DNA from: Undaria pinnatifida
Lineage: Eukaryota > Sar > Phaeophyceae > Laminariales > Alariaceae
DNA length: 64,000 nucleotides
Direction of reading: 5' to 3'
Assembly (NCBI GenBank): GCA_012845835.1
Contig: JABAKD010000013.1
Coordinates: 14,028,665 to 14,092,664 of the forward strand
The position numbers were made by a program, and so were the translations under genes. How positions within the stretch are numbered: the first letter of the stretch is position 1; every line of letters starts with the position of its first letter. The notes beneath the pieces were generated by a model. It was not told the origin of the DNA. It worked only from the letters and a program-made list of their open reading frames with translations, and made no database searches. Below are positions 34,501-45,858 of this stretch, piece after piece.

Positions 34501-35999
34501 TTGTCGAGGACCACGGATTGCTTGTCGAGTACGGTTCGAGGGGAGGGGGACTCACCGCTGAAAGCAAGAAGAAGCACATCAGCGGGACCGTGGACCACTA
34601 CCTCATCGCACACCACAACGTGAACAAGGAGGGACATTCGAACTTCACATGCCATGAGAAAGTTACGCCTCAGAATTTCCCCGGCAGGACTTATGCGACA
34701 ACAACAAAGGTCGGTCGTCCTTCCGTTTCGGACCCCCGTACTACGCAGGCGTTGATGTACGACGTGCCTTACAAGGGGCAGCAGCGAGCCTTCCACGACA
34801 ATGTCGCCCGCTTCGGTATCCAACGGTGAGCCGGAATAGTTCTTACGGCAATACTACTCCGTAGGATGGAACGCAGGGATAGGGGGGGGTGGTCTGGATT
34901 TGAGCGGAACGTATGGTAGTTGTGTGGTGATGATGTGCATGAAAGGAGCGTATCCTTTCAGCTATGTCGGACGTAAACATTGACGTGCGCATGTATGCGT
35001 ATTCCACGTGTATCATTAGTGACTAGACGCTTGCAGTTGGACCCATGTCGGGTGTACTGACGTCGTTCGTGGACGGGGTCTGCTTCAAATTCCTTGTTAA
35101 GAACCAACGTTCGTGCAAAAAGCCCTTTCGTTCCATCCGAGTCGTTCGTTCGCGCAAAATGCTTAGATTCACCAACCAGGGGGACTCCGTCGTGACGCTT
35201 AGCGCGGAATCGGACGGTGTGGTGGAATGCGCGCTGGATCTAGGGAGGAAGGTGGAGCTGTTCGTTGCAAGCAATGGCGACGCGTATGAGGATGTGGCGC
35301 GCCGGGTAGAGAGTGCGTGGGAAGGGGCCTGGCGTGAGGGAAAGTTTGCGGTGAGTGTGGTTGCATCTTATTTGCTTAAATTTCCAGTAGCTGATACTGT
35401 CTTTACTTTTTTAACCCGTTTCTTACAGTGATAATGCGAGGTGTTTTTTTTAGCGTTGCGGCCATTCCTCAGCCGTATTGCGGGGCCTTTATTTAGTACC
35501 TGGAATCTGGTCTCCCTCGGTTACGCCTGGAGATGTAGGGGGGGAATGGTTTTAGTTTTAGCGCTAAATTAATCAGCACCATTATCGGATGATTTGTCCG
35601 TTTGGTGCACAGCTGTCAGGCTCTTGAAGAACTATGTACTTCGCACGTACATAGCGGTAGAAGTCAGTAGCTCTTTCATCCTCTCCCAATTAAAAAAAAT
35701 TGTCACACCATCGGTCAATCGATCCATGCATAGCCTGCAGTAGACGTTGCATGACTCGAGAACCGAGCGCTCACATACTTTAACATGCACATGCACGATG
35801 TCGTTCGTATTCTTGACGTTTGCAGCGTGACTCGTCGAGCAGCAACTTCAAGTCTATCGGCCCCAACTCTCTCCCGGCGGGCATTCCGATGGACACGACG
35901 CCAGCACGCGTTATCCGCGAAGTCGGCACGACCCCGTCCCCTCAACAACTCCTCGAAAAAGCCACAGGGATTGCTGCTAACTTCGGATGGAATATTAAG
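26531..35999 (+). CDS. ParB-like, zinc-finger multi-exon gene region (copy 1, broken by gap)
   Basis: Plus-strand exons from ATG 26,531 to the contig end. An N-terminal ParB-like nuclease domain is followed by exons with matching phases: 30,079, 31,258, 31,812, 32,312, 32,741 and 33,306. A further set starts near 33,980 and runs to 35,999. The ParB exon ends in phase 1 while the next recognised exon starts in phase 0, so at least one exon is unseen or the link is wrong. A TGA at 33,612-33,614 could end a first gene, making the later exons a second one. One-base losses in this copy break the 30,079 and 31,258 exons; copy 2 keeps them open. Confidence 0.6.
27294..27603. repeat. Hairpin made of inverted ParB-exon fragments, copy 1
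   Basis: Left arm from about 27,294 (GTATCTCGATCTCCCAGTAG, then GGTCTGGACCACTTACAGTC) pairs with the right arm (GACTGAAAGCGGCCCAGACC, then AGGAGATCGAGATACCGC). The right arm also resembles ParB exon sequence (CTGAAAGCGGCCAAGACC, then GACCCGGAGAAGACAATAAC). It lies in the first intron of the ParB-like gene. A transcript would fold into a long imperfect hairpin related to the exon just upstream. Confidence 0.7.
27870..28620. repeat. C-rich degenerate repeat cluster, copy 1
   Basis: Several decayed units, each with GATAAACTGRTGCA, CCGTCA..TATCCCCTTA, TAGTTTCCACGCACAGA-like words and a C run. Units near 28,278, 28,396 and 28,650 are visible. No coding potential. The C runs differ in length from the second copy. 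Confidence 0.75.
28655..28920 (+). repeat. Dispersed short repeat, copy in plus orientation
   Basis: Inverted partner of 23,455-23,720, sharing the GGGGAGTCGCCGACCTATATCC and CAGCTTGCAAAGATGAGTTT regions. Follows the C-rich cluster. Confidence 0.75.
28977..29215 (+). pseudogene. Degenerate copy of the ParB exon and its following intron
   Basis: GTCTTGGACGGAAAAGACCG, CTGAAAGCGGCGCAAAC and CAACCAACTCGT align in order with 26,828-27,050, including intron sequence after the donor (TGATAATAATTT). The DGNHR codons are altered (DGKDR) and the frame is broken. It is a DNA-level duplication. Confidence 0.7.
29216..30078. other. Intron-like spacer
   Basis: AT-rich microsatellites, a CAG run near 29,330, and a segment at 29,510-29,610 that may be another decayed exon fragment (clearer at 49,950-50,050). 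No exon is supported. Confidence 0.5.
30079..30221 (+). CDS. Interior plus-strand exon (copy 1, one base short)
   Basis: Follows GGTGTGCAG and ends at donor GTGTGT. Encodes EVFSKRTTYDSVFFYSTMAQ, then EVMKK-like residues and SSDLKACWDE. Here an A is missing from the AAAAA run relative to 50,522-50,665, breaking the frame. Product unknown. Confidence 0.5.
30222..31257. other. Intron-like spacer, nothing recognised
   Basis: About 1 kb of mixed sequence with a CTCGAG-centred palindrome near 30,811 and a T-run at 31,020. No exon, RNA or mobile element recognised. Confidence 0.5.
31258..31474 (+). CDS. Interior plus-strand exon (copy 1, frameshifted)
   Basis: Counterpart of 51,703-51,920. Lacks a C in GCGCGCCGG, which breaks the frame after TLKTMTEDGAP. 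See the copy-2 entry for content. Confidence 0.5.
31812..31937 (+). CDS. Interior plus-strand exon
   Basis: Starts after CTTGGCAG in the phase required by the preceding exon and ends at GTATGT. Encodes FPKSGAKIDLPAVFRQAKEV, then ASWVDGIERIVPREQWSAKL. The copy-2 version has two extra bases and is out of frame. Function unknown. Confidence 0.55.
32312..32492 (+). CDS. Interior plus-strand exon
   Basis: Phase-compatible with the previous exon; ends at GTGAGT. Encodes KVNEFAFEKIGHYPTYIKPH, VKKLESELPAHAPILDPEIA and ALILAEPL. Probably helical; no known domain. The acceptor (AACGACAG) has a weak pyrimidine tract. Confidence 0.55.
32741..32991 (+). CDS. Interior exon: coiled coil, acidic linker, first Cys pair
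   Basis: Follows GTGTGGCAG and ends at GTAACG. FLEEYEKRYEESKNVINALK suggests a short coiled coil. An Asp/Lys-rich linker follows, then RCALCNPPP, the first C-x2-C of a zinc-binding module completed in the next exon. Confidence 0.6.
33306..33614 (+). CDS. Interior exon: zinc-binding module, basic Ser/Pro tail
   Basis: Phase 2 joins the previous exon. YTCVLCKAIHIGDCAG and RRCVDCAK complete a Cys-rich module (C-x2-C, C-x2-C, C, C-x2-C) probably binding zinc in a cross-brace or treble-clef way (inferred). The tail has PSKKRSPKKSR-like nuclear-targeting sequence and ends at TGA 33,612-33,614. A donor at GTGAAC overlaps that stop, so the gene may end or continue. Confidence 0.6.
33980..34239 (+). 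CDS. Interior exon, helical unknown
   Basis: Contains FPDQLSEIKLKQLAMLVFVS, HLLHDATTPADFLKRLLYLI and TVIVALPVPYHKHASRIA, ending at GTGAGC. The start is uncertain: copy 2 reads CAGGTCATGCC where this copy reads CAGGTGCC. No known domain. Confidence 0.5.
34471..34825 (+). CDS. Interior exon, unknown
   Basis: Follows TTTCATTGCAG and is phase-compatible with 34,239. Encodes GLVVEDHGLLVEYGSRGGGL, KKKHISGTVDHYLIAHHN and RAFHDNVARFGIQ, ending at GTGAGC, or at a TGA two bases later if unspliced. The Gly/His-rich content is not recognised. Confidence 0.5.
35037..35350 (+). CDS. Interior exon, unknown beta-rich segment
   Basis: After GCTTGCAG. The frame from ATG 35,045 gives SFVDGVCFKFLVKNQRSCKK, MLRFTNQGDSVVTLSAESDG and DLGRKVELFVASNGDAYEDV, ending at GTGAGT in phase 0. 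It is not in phase with the 34,825 donor, so it could be a new start or a missing exon may lie between. Confidence 0.5.
35826..35999 (+). CDS. Interior exon at contig edge (copy 1)
   Basis: After GTTTGCAG. Encodes NFKSIGPNSLPAGIPMDTTP and LLEKATGIAANFGW. An extra A near 35,992 and the N gap follow. The complete version is 56,307-56,479. Confidence 0.5.
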
Positions 36000-36000
36000 G

Positions 36001-36500
36001 NNNNNNNNNNNNNNNNNNNNNNNNNNNNNNNNNNNNNNNNNNNNNNNNNNNNNNNNNNNNNNNNNNNNNNNNNNNNNNNNNNNNNNNNNNNNNNNNNNNN
36101 NNNNNNNNNNNNNNNNNNNNNNNNNNNNNNNNNNNNNNNNNNNNNNNNNNNNNNNNNNNNNNNNNNNNNNNNNNNNNNNNNNNNNNNNNNNNNNNNNNNN
36201 NNNNNNNNNNNNNNNNNNNNNNNNNNNNNNNNNNNNNNNNNNNNNNNNNNNNNNNNNNNNNNNNNNNNNNNNNNNNNNNNNNNNNNNNNNNNNNNNNNNN
36301 NNNNNNNNNNNNNNNNNNNNNNNNNNNNNNNNNNNNNNNNNNNNNNNNNNNNNNNNNNNNNNNNNNNNNNNNNNNNNNNNNNNNNNNNNNNNNNNNNNNN
36401 NNNNNNNNNNNNNNNNNNNNNNNNNNNNNNNNNNNNNNNNNNNNNNNNNNNNNNNNNNNNNNNNNNNNNNNNNNNNNNNNNNNNNNNNNNNNNNNNNNNN
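36001..36500. other. Assembly gap of exactly 500 N
   Basis: The round number indicates a placeholder, not a measured gap. Sequence on its two sides starts and ends within the same 20-kb repeat. Confidence 0.99.
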
Positions 36501-36643
36501 GGTAAAAACAAGCCTGTGCTCGTCGTGTCACATTGTATGCGAAGCCGTCTACAGGTCACGCACGCGTCGTTGTTTTATATGTACCTTATTCTCCGTCAAT
36601 CAAGCATCCTTTTAAACGAACAAGGAAGGTCATAATTATGTAT

Positions 36644-39600
36644 TCAAACCATCGGATACAACGCCGTGGTCGTCGTTCGTGTTGCCGGGCTCACAGTACA
36701 GACAGGGACGGCCGGCGATCGACACACCCGAATCGTTCCGACCCGACCCAGTCCAGTCCTCCTACCTAAACAACCTACTCTCTCACGACAACTCAGGCCA
36801 CAGCTTCTTCGGTCGGTGCCTCCGACTTGGGGCACGACTTCCAACCTGGGGGGGTTCAGTCCGTTCGTAACCCCCCCTCCCGATGCCCACTCTTTTCCCA
36901 CCTCTCGCCCCCTTTCTTGGACGTCGTGCCCCCCCTCCTTCTCCTGGACCTCCTCAGCCCCTCCCTCAATCTCCTGCCGATCCCGCTGCTCCCCTTGCCG
37001 TAGTTGCTTTTCCCCCATTGTTCTCGTCCTCTTCTTCAGGTAGGTGTTGTTGGCGTTGATCGGCAACCTTCAAGGTTTGCCTAACTGGTGCTGGTATTTT
37101 TTGCCACCACCGATGAGTGCGGAACACGTCGCTACGATCCCACATACGGGCTCCCACGAGGTGTCCGCCACGTACCTTTGGCGCGATCCCGAACGGCCAG
37201 CGCCAACGGGGGCCGTGCCGACTTCGTAGGCCGCATTGAACGTCGCGTTCGCGTAAACGTCGAACTCAGCATTCACCGCGTTGTCGATCAACGCCTTCTT
37301 TGGGGTATACCAGTGCAGTAATATCCCTCTGCCCATCCGTGCCTATTCGCGTTTCGTTCACTTTCCCCACCAGAAAGGGGGCGTTTGTCGGAGTGAAAAA
37401 CGCGAAGCTGCTAAGTGCCCCGTGCTCCACGTTCTTCGTAGCGCGTTGCTGGCGCTGTTTGGTGCCGCCAGAGGCTCCTTGCTGTAGGGTGCGCTCGTCG
37501 CGACCTAAAATCGTCTTCGTCTGAGCTGTTGTCGTCGGATGCATTATTACTGGTGTATCCTTCCCCTCCAGCACCCCCGCCATCATCATCACTCCTCTCG
37601 TCGTCGCTGTCGTCGCCACCGATTAGGTTGGGGTCTAACAGGCAGCAGGTTGTGTCCAGGTCGACGAATGTGCGGTCGCCTGTCGATCTCAGAATTCGTA
37701 GGCTGTCGGCGTGCTCGTCCTTAATTGGGCTTGCCTCGCCTCGTCTCCTGGAGATACCAACGGAATAATGTGGAGGGAGCAACAAGACAAAACAGAAACA
37801 TAATGATATTACAGTTGGCACGCAACATGGCTGAACTATCATGAAGAAAGTTCTTCTAGCGGTGCCCCCTAACGTTTGGAAGCCAGCAATGATACGGTAG
37901 GCTCGACTATTTTGTTACGCTCCTTACACGGGAAAATAGAAGATGACCCCAACGCGATAATGGTGAAGAATCTGAGAGTTACAACCTGATAAAGGAACCC
38001 GTGAGCCTTGTTGTATACAACAATCATTTTGCAAATAACAAGGTGGGCCCTCAGACGATCACAGGCCAAGACTCCCGTCAATAAAACAAAAATATTTTTG
38101 CCAAAGCTTGCTACCTCTATCGCCGCACGTCAGTAGCTGCGTCAAACGTTAAGCGCCCTTGACGATACAAGTCCAAACACGAGCGAGATAACGGAAATTC
38201 GGTCGGGTCATAGGGAAGATCCACAGGAACGGCGCCAAAAGAAAAAAAAAAAAGAAGCGAAAAAGACGTTGACGACACCCACCAGGAAAGGCTGCCGGGA
38301 GTCTCTGCCATGAGGCTGTTGACGTAGTTCGATTTGGCGAATGATGGTAGGGTCAACCACTTTGAGCAACGTACGGCGGAGCACCTTCCAAACGCACAGA
38401 ACCAACTCTCATTAGCCGCCAGCCCTTGAAGCCTTCCCCCGGTCCCCACTGTTTTCCCGTCCGCACTTAAAGCCTAGCCAGTTGGGGTGGTGCACCTTTT
38501 TCTTTCACTTCTACTAACACTGCAGACCCTTCCTTGTGGATGCGGAATGCGTGGAACTTGGTAATATCGTGGATCCGGCGCGTGACGGGCTTCACTAGAT
38601 CTTTGAAGTTCGCAAGGTTTTCCAGCGTGCGGCTCTGGACGGAAGCGTCAGGTACGCCCTCGCAAAAAACTCTGCAAGATGTTCTCGTGAGAAGGACGTT
38701 GCACCCTTTCACTGCTCTTGCGAAGCTTCGGGGACAAAGGTTGCAAGCAGGCATGCGACGTGCGGCATTTTCGAGACAGGCGGTGGTCATTGTGTGGGCA
38801 TGCATGCAATTATATAATAACTGCACCACGACGACGTCAAGACGACGAAGATGTAAAGCCAAACGACCAAGGCTACGGTAGGGGGGGTACCCCCATTTTC
38901 ACTGGCTGTGTTTGAGCCACTCGCACGAGTAGCTCTGTACCCTACGGATGAAGATGGTTTAGGCACTTGGTTTGGCGCAGCTTAGATCACCTTTGCATTG
39001 CGGATGATTTCGTCAATGTAAAACACAAAGAAAACGTAAGATTCCATAGGAACAAAGGGGTTACTCGCGCGAGTGACCCCTAGCCACTGAAATAAAAGGC
39101 CCAAAAGGGGACCCCCCTACCGTAGCCTGGGTCAAACATAGTCGCGCGTATACAATCGATGGCATTTACCCTTAAAATTGCAATGAAGAACCACCAGGGG
39201 ATCGGAAGCATTTACCAGAACAAAGTTTGGTAACGAAGCGGCCCTGTTGCCGGGACGCACGCAGTATCGCTCAGCTTCGTCCCTATTAAATATACAAGCC
39301 GTAATGGACTGTTCTATACAGCCCTAGTCAAGACACATAAAAAACTGTATTAATTTGGTCGTTACCAACGCGGAACCAACAAGGTAGCACCAGACCTGTA
39401 TGTGTCCACGTGCGTTGTATACGTCACAATGTACTACTACTGCTATGGCTCCTCTAAGAAAGAAACGGTGGATTCCACGTCGGAAATCTGGCAGCCTCTT
39501 ATCCGAACGGCAAGTGTTTTGGCTTTTTGGTCGTTATTCTTCCCGATATTCTTTTAACAAGATTGCGCGACTACCTAAAGGGTAAAGCCTACGCGCCAAC

Positions 39601-42600
39601 ACGATTGTTGCCGTCGTGTGCAACCGGCGCATGCTAACTGCTTAATGGTGTTAGGGTTCACGATTGGTTGAATTTTTACATTTTCTGATTGACGGTTCAC
39701 CGCACGACTCACCAGGAGAATATCTGATCAATTTGTATGTGGGTGTGGCCGACCATCATAAAGCACAGAGTAACCGATCTCATAACCCCTCTCGCAATCA
39801 TCGCGGCCAAGAACCCCATGATGTAGTTATTTTTGTTTTCGGACACCGTGTTGTCCATCTGTATCACCACATCCCCCATCCTGTTGTTTTGAAACTTGTG
39901 CCAAAGCTCCGTGAACTGTATGAAGAGCGCCGTGCACACGAGGTTGCTACCTGAAGCATGAAGCGGCGGGAATTCAAGCTTGGCTCAAGGGACCATGAAA
40001 CAAGCGCAACGCCTGGACGAGTACGGCGAGCAGGATGTCAGAGTACTACGTCTTGAACAAAAAAAACACCCGAGGGCAGGGGCACGCGGGTTAGAAATAG
40101 ACAAGAATACCACACACGCCGAAAAAGCTTAGGGTTAAGAGCAAACCGGATCGTTGTCATCACAGATAGATAGGACGAATTGTGAAAACAAACTTGTTTC
40201 CTTATTATGGTTCATGACGTAGGTTTTAGATCCCCTATCCCCCCGTTCCCCCCGGCTAGCGCCCACAGTAAGGGGGGGGGGGGGGGGGGGGGGGAGGGGG
40301 CTCACGACATCAGCTAACAAAATACAGATACAAAAATCCATATAGTTTCCCTCTTAAAGTCCCCTTTTTTTTTGTTTTTTTTTTGGAGCCCCGCCCCCCA
40401 AAGACGCTTCGTGCTAAGTGCACGTGATGTCCGCGTGATCAATGTCACCCCGACGTGCTCCGTCCCGGTGTCGTGGGGGTGCGACGCTTTATTCTGATAT
40501 TACGACTACGGCTATGCATGATATGAGAAAATCGCCTTCCTCCCCCTTTGCCTAGGAACCCTGACAAGGTACGGGGGTTCACAAAAAACCAAATGAAGAC
40601 AAATTAAAGGAGATAACAGGAAGGAATCCCATTGCCTCATCCTGTGATCACACACATATATGAGAACATGTACGAAACCAATAGCATTCGTAAGCTCCAC
40701 CACGGCTGCGTCTGTTGCCTTTTACGTAATAATTCACGTTCAAGTATACTGTAGGTAGTATTACTAGTGAATTGCTTCACACCATCATCACACACGACAC
40801 ATGATATACATCCGCAACAATCGAGCTGCGTCGCACCTGTGCCAAGAATCTGAGGTGTCATGAATATGTTCATGATGACGCCTGCCACAAACACACCGTA
40901 GATCTTCTGACGCTCAGCATAACCCCTGGAACGCGGGTGGACCAGTGGGGGGCACGTATATTGATAGGGGGGTATGGGTCGTTGTAACGCAACTACGGTC
41001 GGTAACTGTGTGGCCATCTTGACGACGAAATCGCCGCATATACTGATGAACAAAGGCTGAGTAACACCAACAAAACCGTGCAACAGGGAGAAGCAAGAGA
41101 TCGTTCATTACCTGTCATCAACGCCATGCGCATTGTATGCAGCCAGAGGGGTCGCGAAACTGCTCTGGTTAGCGGCATCGACCTGCAGATATACCAACTC
41201 CCATGGTTCACCCCTACTCCTTGCCTCCTGCGCGTCCCTCTCGACACGCGCACAGTATTGACGGTCCTGCTCAACCTCCTGCCAAACACAGCCGGAAGAG
41301 AGACAAGCATATATAATATCATAGATCATATTATTGTTGTAGTATTTCTGCGGGGAGAGTTTGTGTATGAAATAAAGCAGTCAGTGAGGAGCCGCATTAT
41401 GGAAATATTATGCTTTGAAAAAAAGGCTGACAATGTCCCCGAAATTAAGAAATCCGGTGTTGTAAGAAAAAACCGACGATACGGGAAAAACATGAAACTG
41501 AACAGTAGCAACACTAGTAAACGCCTGATAACAGTAGTAGTAGTGGTCAATTTCTACCAAGGATAAGAAATATTAACTCGCTCCGGAGCGAATCAACTTA
41601 CAGCCGCAGTTCCTTCTCGAACTGTTGTCACTGCGGCAGACTAGAACTACGAGAACGCCGTTGCCTCGCTTTGGGGCTAAAACTTTGAGAGGTACCCGTC
41701 ATTGCTCATTCCCCGACTTTCCCAGGCGCTTGAGATGTGGATCTCGTGTTACATTTCTTAGATTTTCCTTGAGCAAAAATAATGGCGAAAAGAGCGAGTT
41801 GTAATGTGATCCGATCAACATAACAAACCGTGATAAAATAGATATGGTTCGTAGCTTGACTGCTGAAAGGGAAACCAAAATAAGGCTTTGAGTCCCAACA
41901 TCGGTATTTTTAGTTTGGGCCTGCGCCCATGTATTCGGGTTAGAATCACTTCGTAGAAGTGTTCCATGATGTAAGCACTATGTATTAGACGGGTCACGGC
42001 CTCACAAGCATTAGTATTGGAAGAAGCGATAATGTTTTGAAAAGGTACCATTGCGCCGGCTATATATACATTTCTAGGCTATCGATAATTGATTAGTCTA
42101 GACTCTACAGAAACTGCTAGGACAGGCAGGTCTATTGACCAGAAATTAATCCCCCCTCGGCCTGACGGTGGCTGGTCAGCACCGTTAAGGTGCTAGAAAG
42201 AGAGAGATAAGTTGTTGTGTTTTAGCTCCAACACACAATAAAACAAGCGACCCCAACTTCATCGCCGAATGCCCATACCAGAATCTAGAAGAGGATAAAT
42301 GGAAATCCCTGATGCAATCTAGAAGAGGATAAATGGAAACCCCTGTTGTCTTCAGATCTAAATAACGTTCACAGCTCACATCAGATCCTCAGCAATCAAT
42401 CACCACCAAGAAGATCAACTGTCGTATCTTACCACTAACACTACACACTCTATGGTGCTCCACTGTCTACACGGCCCCGCTATATATGTACTACTACAGC
42501 AGCAGTAGTAGTAGTATTATTGTTGTTTTTGAAACACACCGCTACCCGCATCAGACCACAAATAATTGCGGGCTTACCTTAACGTGGGCCTCGTATTCTC

Positions 42601-45600
42601 GCGTGCATCTTTCCCTTTCCGCTTGGTTCTGTGTGCCCCTGGAACCAGCCTGCCCGTGGAGTTTTTCCTTCAGGAGGGTGCACGTCTGACACAGCATGAA
42701 GTCACCGCACGGCTTCAATTTCAGCCGTGGGTAGTGTTGCTTCCAAACTTTATTGAAATAGTCAGACGAACACAGGGCGTCGTTCAGACCGCTTGGATCT
42801 TTGGCGAAAAGTCTGCGTTCTTCCTTCTTGAACTCTTTATACAGCTCCTGAGACCGTTTCAATTGACACACACACGCCACGGACACGGAGAGGGAGAATA
42901 AACGGGTACTACGAAAAAAACAATGATGGGCGTAAGACGCGCGCTACGATAGAGGTTCACCAATTTTTTCCGAGTTTTCCTCAATTTTGGGAGCTCAAGA
43001 TCTAGACTATCCCAACAACTGATTTGTATATATTTTAAAACAAACAGCTACTACTACTATAGTCTAGACTATATACCAGATGCAAAATTCCATGGCCTTG
43101 GTACACAACGAGAACCACGTAACGAAAGAAATTGCATTTTTCCGACGATTTTTGGTTGAGGAGCCCCGTCATTCAGAAACCATTTACCTGTATGGTAGCA
43201 TTCGTCGTAAATCGGACGGCGCCTGTGCATATTATACATGTTCATGCTTACCGTAAGACATCGTGGTTTGCAAAAACCGACAACAATATTGTGTCACCCT
43301 CGTACACGTCCAAGGTCTTCCACCCCCCTCTTCTCTTATGATTAGGGCTGGGTACTGGACCGGTACACACTGGTAGTACTGCTACTGGTACTGGCAGTAC
43401 TAGTACTGGCCCAGGCCCCGCCAGTGCGGCCAATATTTTCTCCACCTATGAGACGTACGTCAAGTCCAGCACGTAGACCTCCTCTAATAATATCGACTCA
43501 ATATAGAAATGCTCACGTTCTTGTTGTGGAGGTACAAGTAGCTGTCGTCTGAATTTGGCATTTTCTGCGCGAATTCCTCCTGGTGGCGGCCAAGGAAGCT
43601 AACGACGCGGTCCAACTTTGGGTGACCTCGCGTGGCGCTGATCGTCGTTCTTCTCAGACAAAATGAAGAACCAAGACACCCAGAGAGAGGCGACAGCAAT
43701 AGCAAGACTAACAGTAAGAATAATGGCTGGAGTAGAAGACGAATATCGGCCCTAATAATGTGCAGAACAAAAAGTCCATACGAGAGCATGCACTCGGGGC
43801 GACTCGAACTCACAAAAGAACTGGCCTACAACAACAGCAGTATCTAACCCGAACCAACCCTAACCCAGCTAGTCTAGTCTAGACTACATAATAATTAATA
43901 TAAAAAAACTGAAATACACTCCAGCTGTGAGATCGAAGATTTTGCCGAAACTCATCTTTGCAAGCTGTGTGTGATACTCCGATCGCGCATGTTACGGGTT
44001 TTGTGTGTCCTCATTAGACTAAGGATATAGGTCGGCGACTCCCCTTGCAACTACAGTGTAGCTATCAGGATCAACAGGGTGATGTTAGTCAGTCTATGCG
44101 CGGAAACTATTATTAATATAAAACCCGTTTCTGAGGGGAACAAAATCTGACAGCTGTGGAAGGAAATGCATCAGCTTATCAAGCGAATCCCGTATATGTG
44201 TAGTCTATATATACCAGGCGCAAGGATTACCCCATACGCCGCGAATACTGCTACACAGCAGAAGTAGAACGACTGCTGGTCCTGTGCGCTTTGAAGAGTG
44301 TATGGTACGTACGTACGTATTAATTGCTTGCGGAGCTGTTTAGTCTATTGGTCTGTTTCGGTTTACTAAATCGTCTGTACGGTCCCTGCTCTTGCGTGCT
44401 GCAGGCAGGAGTGCGTGTTGTAGGGAGGGGTATTTATGCATACTATTTCAACGTTTGTTTCTTCGTTCGTTGGATGACATGGTTCGATTCTACCCTTACA
44501 ACCTGATGATGCACACACGACTTGATTGTTTAATTAATTCCATGGCAGCGGTGGTCCAGCAACAGCACAGAGGGGCGTACGTACATAAGCAGAGGCGTAC
44601 GTACATTAGTGAGGTATTCGTCGTGAATTCATACCCCCCCCCGGGTTCGGATAGCAGTAGTGGAAAGCCCGAAGAAACTGGTGACATGTAATTACCAGAA
44701 TCTATATACCAGGTATGTATATGTAGACTACACGTCCGATGGGAGCCGACGGGGATATGAAATGCTGGACCCTATTGTGCGCGGCATTAACGAGGGCATG
44801 TATGTGCACACACACGCGGGGTAGACGAGAGATATTTTATGAGGACGTATACCAAGTTACTGACACGAATTCAGCTGGAAGCACGCACGGCTGTTGTTGC
44901 ATGTAGCACGTACTACTACTTACTCTGCTGGGTGTACCACGACTGCTTTTTTTGTTGTAAAAGTCCAAGACAATCAAGTACCACGAGCGGTAGTGTGCAC
45001 CGAACGACGAAAAACACACGACATAAAAAGGCGACAAAACATCCGAGAACTGATGCCGAAATAGATACCAGGAGAGTGAGACATAAAGCGTCGTGAATGC
45101 CTCAACAGGCAGCAAACACCAAATACCCCCCCGTTTCGTACCGGCGGTCGGAGGAGCTGGATGCGCGCGCCCCGGGGGTCCTCTTGCATGCGCTGATGAG
45201 GGTCTCGGACACCCCGAATAGCTTGCGGAAGGCTAGGTTGCAGACAGGACTGTTCGCGGCCATCATGCTACCTTTGCTTAGCTTCGCCAAGGGGACGTGC
45301 TCGATAACGAAATTCTTCCGATCCGCTTCTCGCACCAACTCGCCAAACCTTGCTTGTTCTTTTCTTAGCAGCGTCGCGTTGTACAACAGAGCGCCATCTT
45401 CGTCATCGTCGCCCGAAGAACAGAAAAGCGAGACACAGTTGATGCCGCGGCAGCACCGCCCTTCCTTGGTGCGCTTTGTCTTTTTTTGTTTTTCCGGCTT
45501 CCCTCCACAAAACCTCCTCCTCCTCCTCTTCTTGCTCATCATCATCCACGCCCCCCTCCATCCTCACTCCAGTCGCCTCTAGTTCCTTCAGCACCTTCTC

Positions 45601-45858
45601 TGCGGGTAGCGGGGCGGGCCAATCGCGCTTTGAGCGCTTGAGGGGGCCAGGAACACTACTACCACTACTACTGCTACCGCTGCTGCTGCTGCTGTTGTTG
45701 TTGTTGTTGTTGTTGCTGCTGTCATCCCCCTTGAAAAGCGAAGACCTACGCCTCTTCTTCCTCCTCTCCCCCTGTTCCTGCCTCCGCTGCTGTTCGTTTG
45801 CTTCTTTCACGGGTGTGGGTGGGCCGAAATACGATTTGCCAGCCTCCGTGATGGTCAT
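36644..45858 (-). CDS. DUF7869-type transposase-like protein (copy 2)
   Basis: Same gene as 16,320-25,398. Counterpart exons: 45,858 to about 45,120 (start), 43,637-43,517, 42,847-42,578, about 41,276-41,112, about 41,060-40,837, 39,915-39,713, about 38,710-38,330, and the C-terminal exon from about 37,758 down. The signature exon at 39,713-39,915 is identical. The last two are damaged by many one-base indels, so copy 1 is the better guide there. Probably the same locus assembled twice. Confidence 0.6.
38871..39127. repeat. MITE-like 257-bp inverted repeat, copy 2
   Basis: Second appearance of 18,417-18,673, from the duplicated interior. Confidence 0.7.
43915..44180 (-). repeat. Dispersed short repeat, minus orientation (copy 2)
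   Basis: Duplicate of 23,455-23,720 within the second interior copy. Confidence 0.75.

Larger units (their letters stand above)
16034..35999. repeat. 20-kb interior, first copy (left of gap)
   Basis: Corresponds throughout to 36,501-56,479. The offset drifts between about 20,444 and 20,481 because of small indels. The middle (about 19.9-27.0 kb) is almost identical to copy 2. From about 27 kb to the gap this copy shows many single-base losses or gains. Read with the gap, it is the overlapping end of the left contig. Confidence 0.95.
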
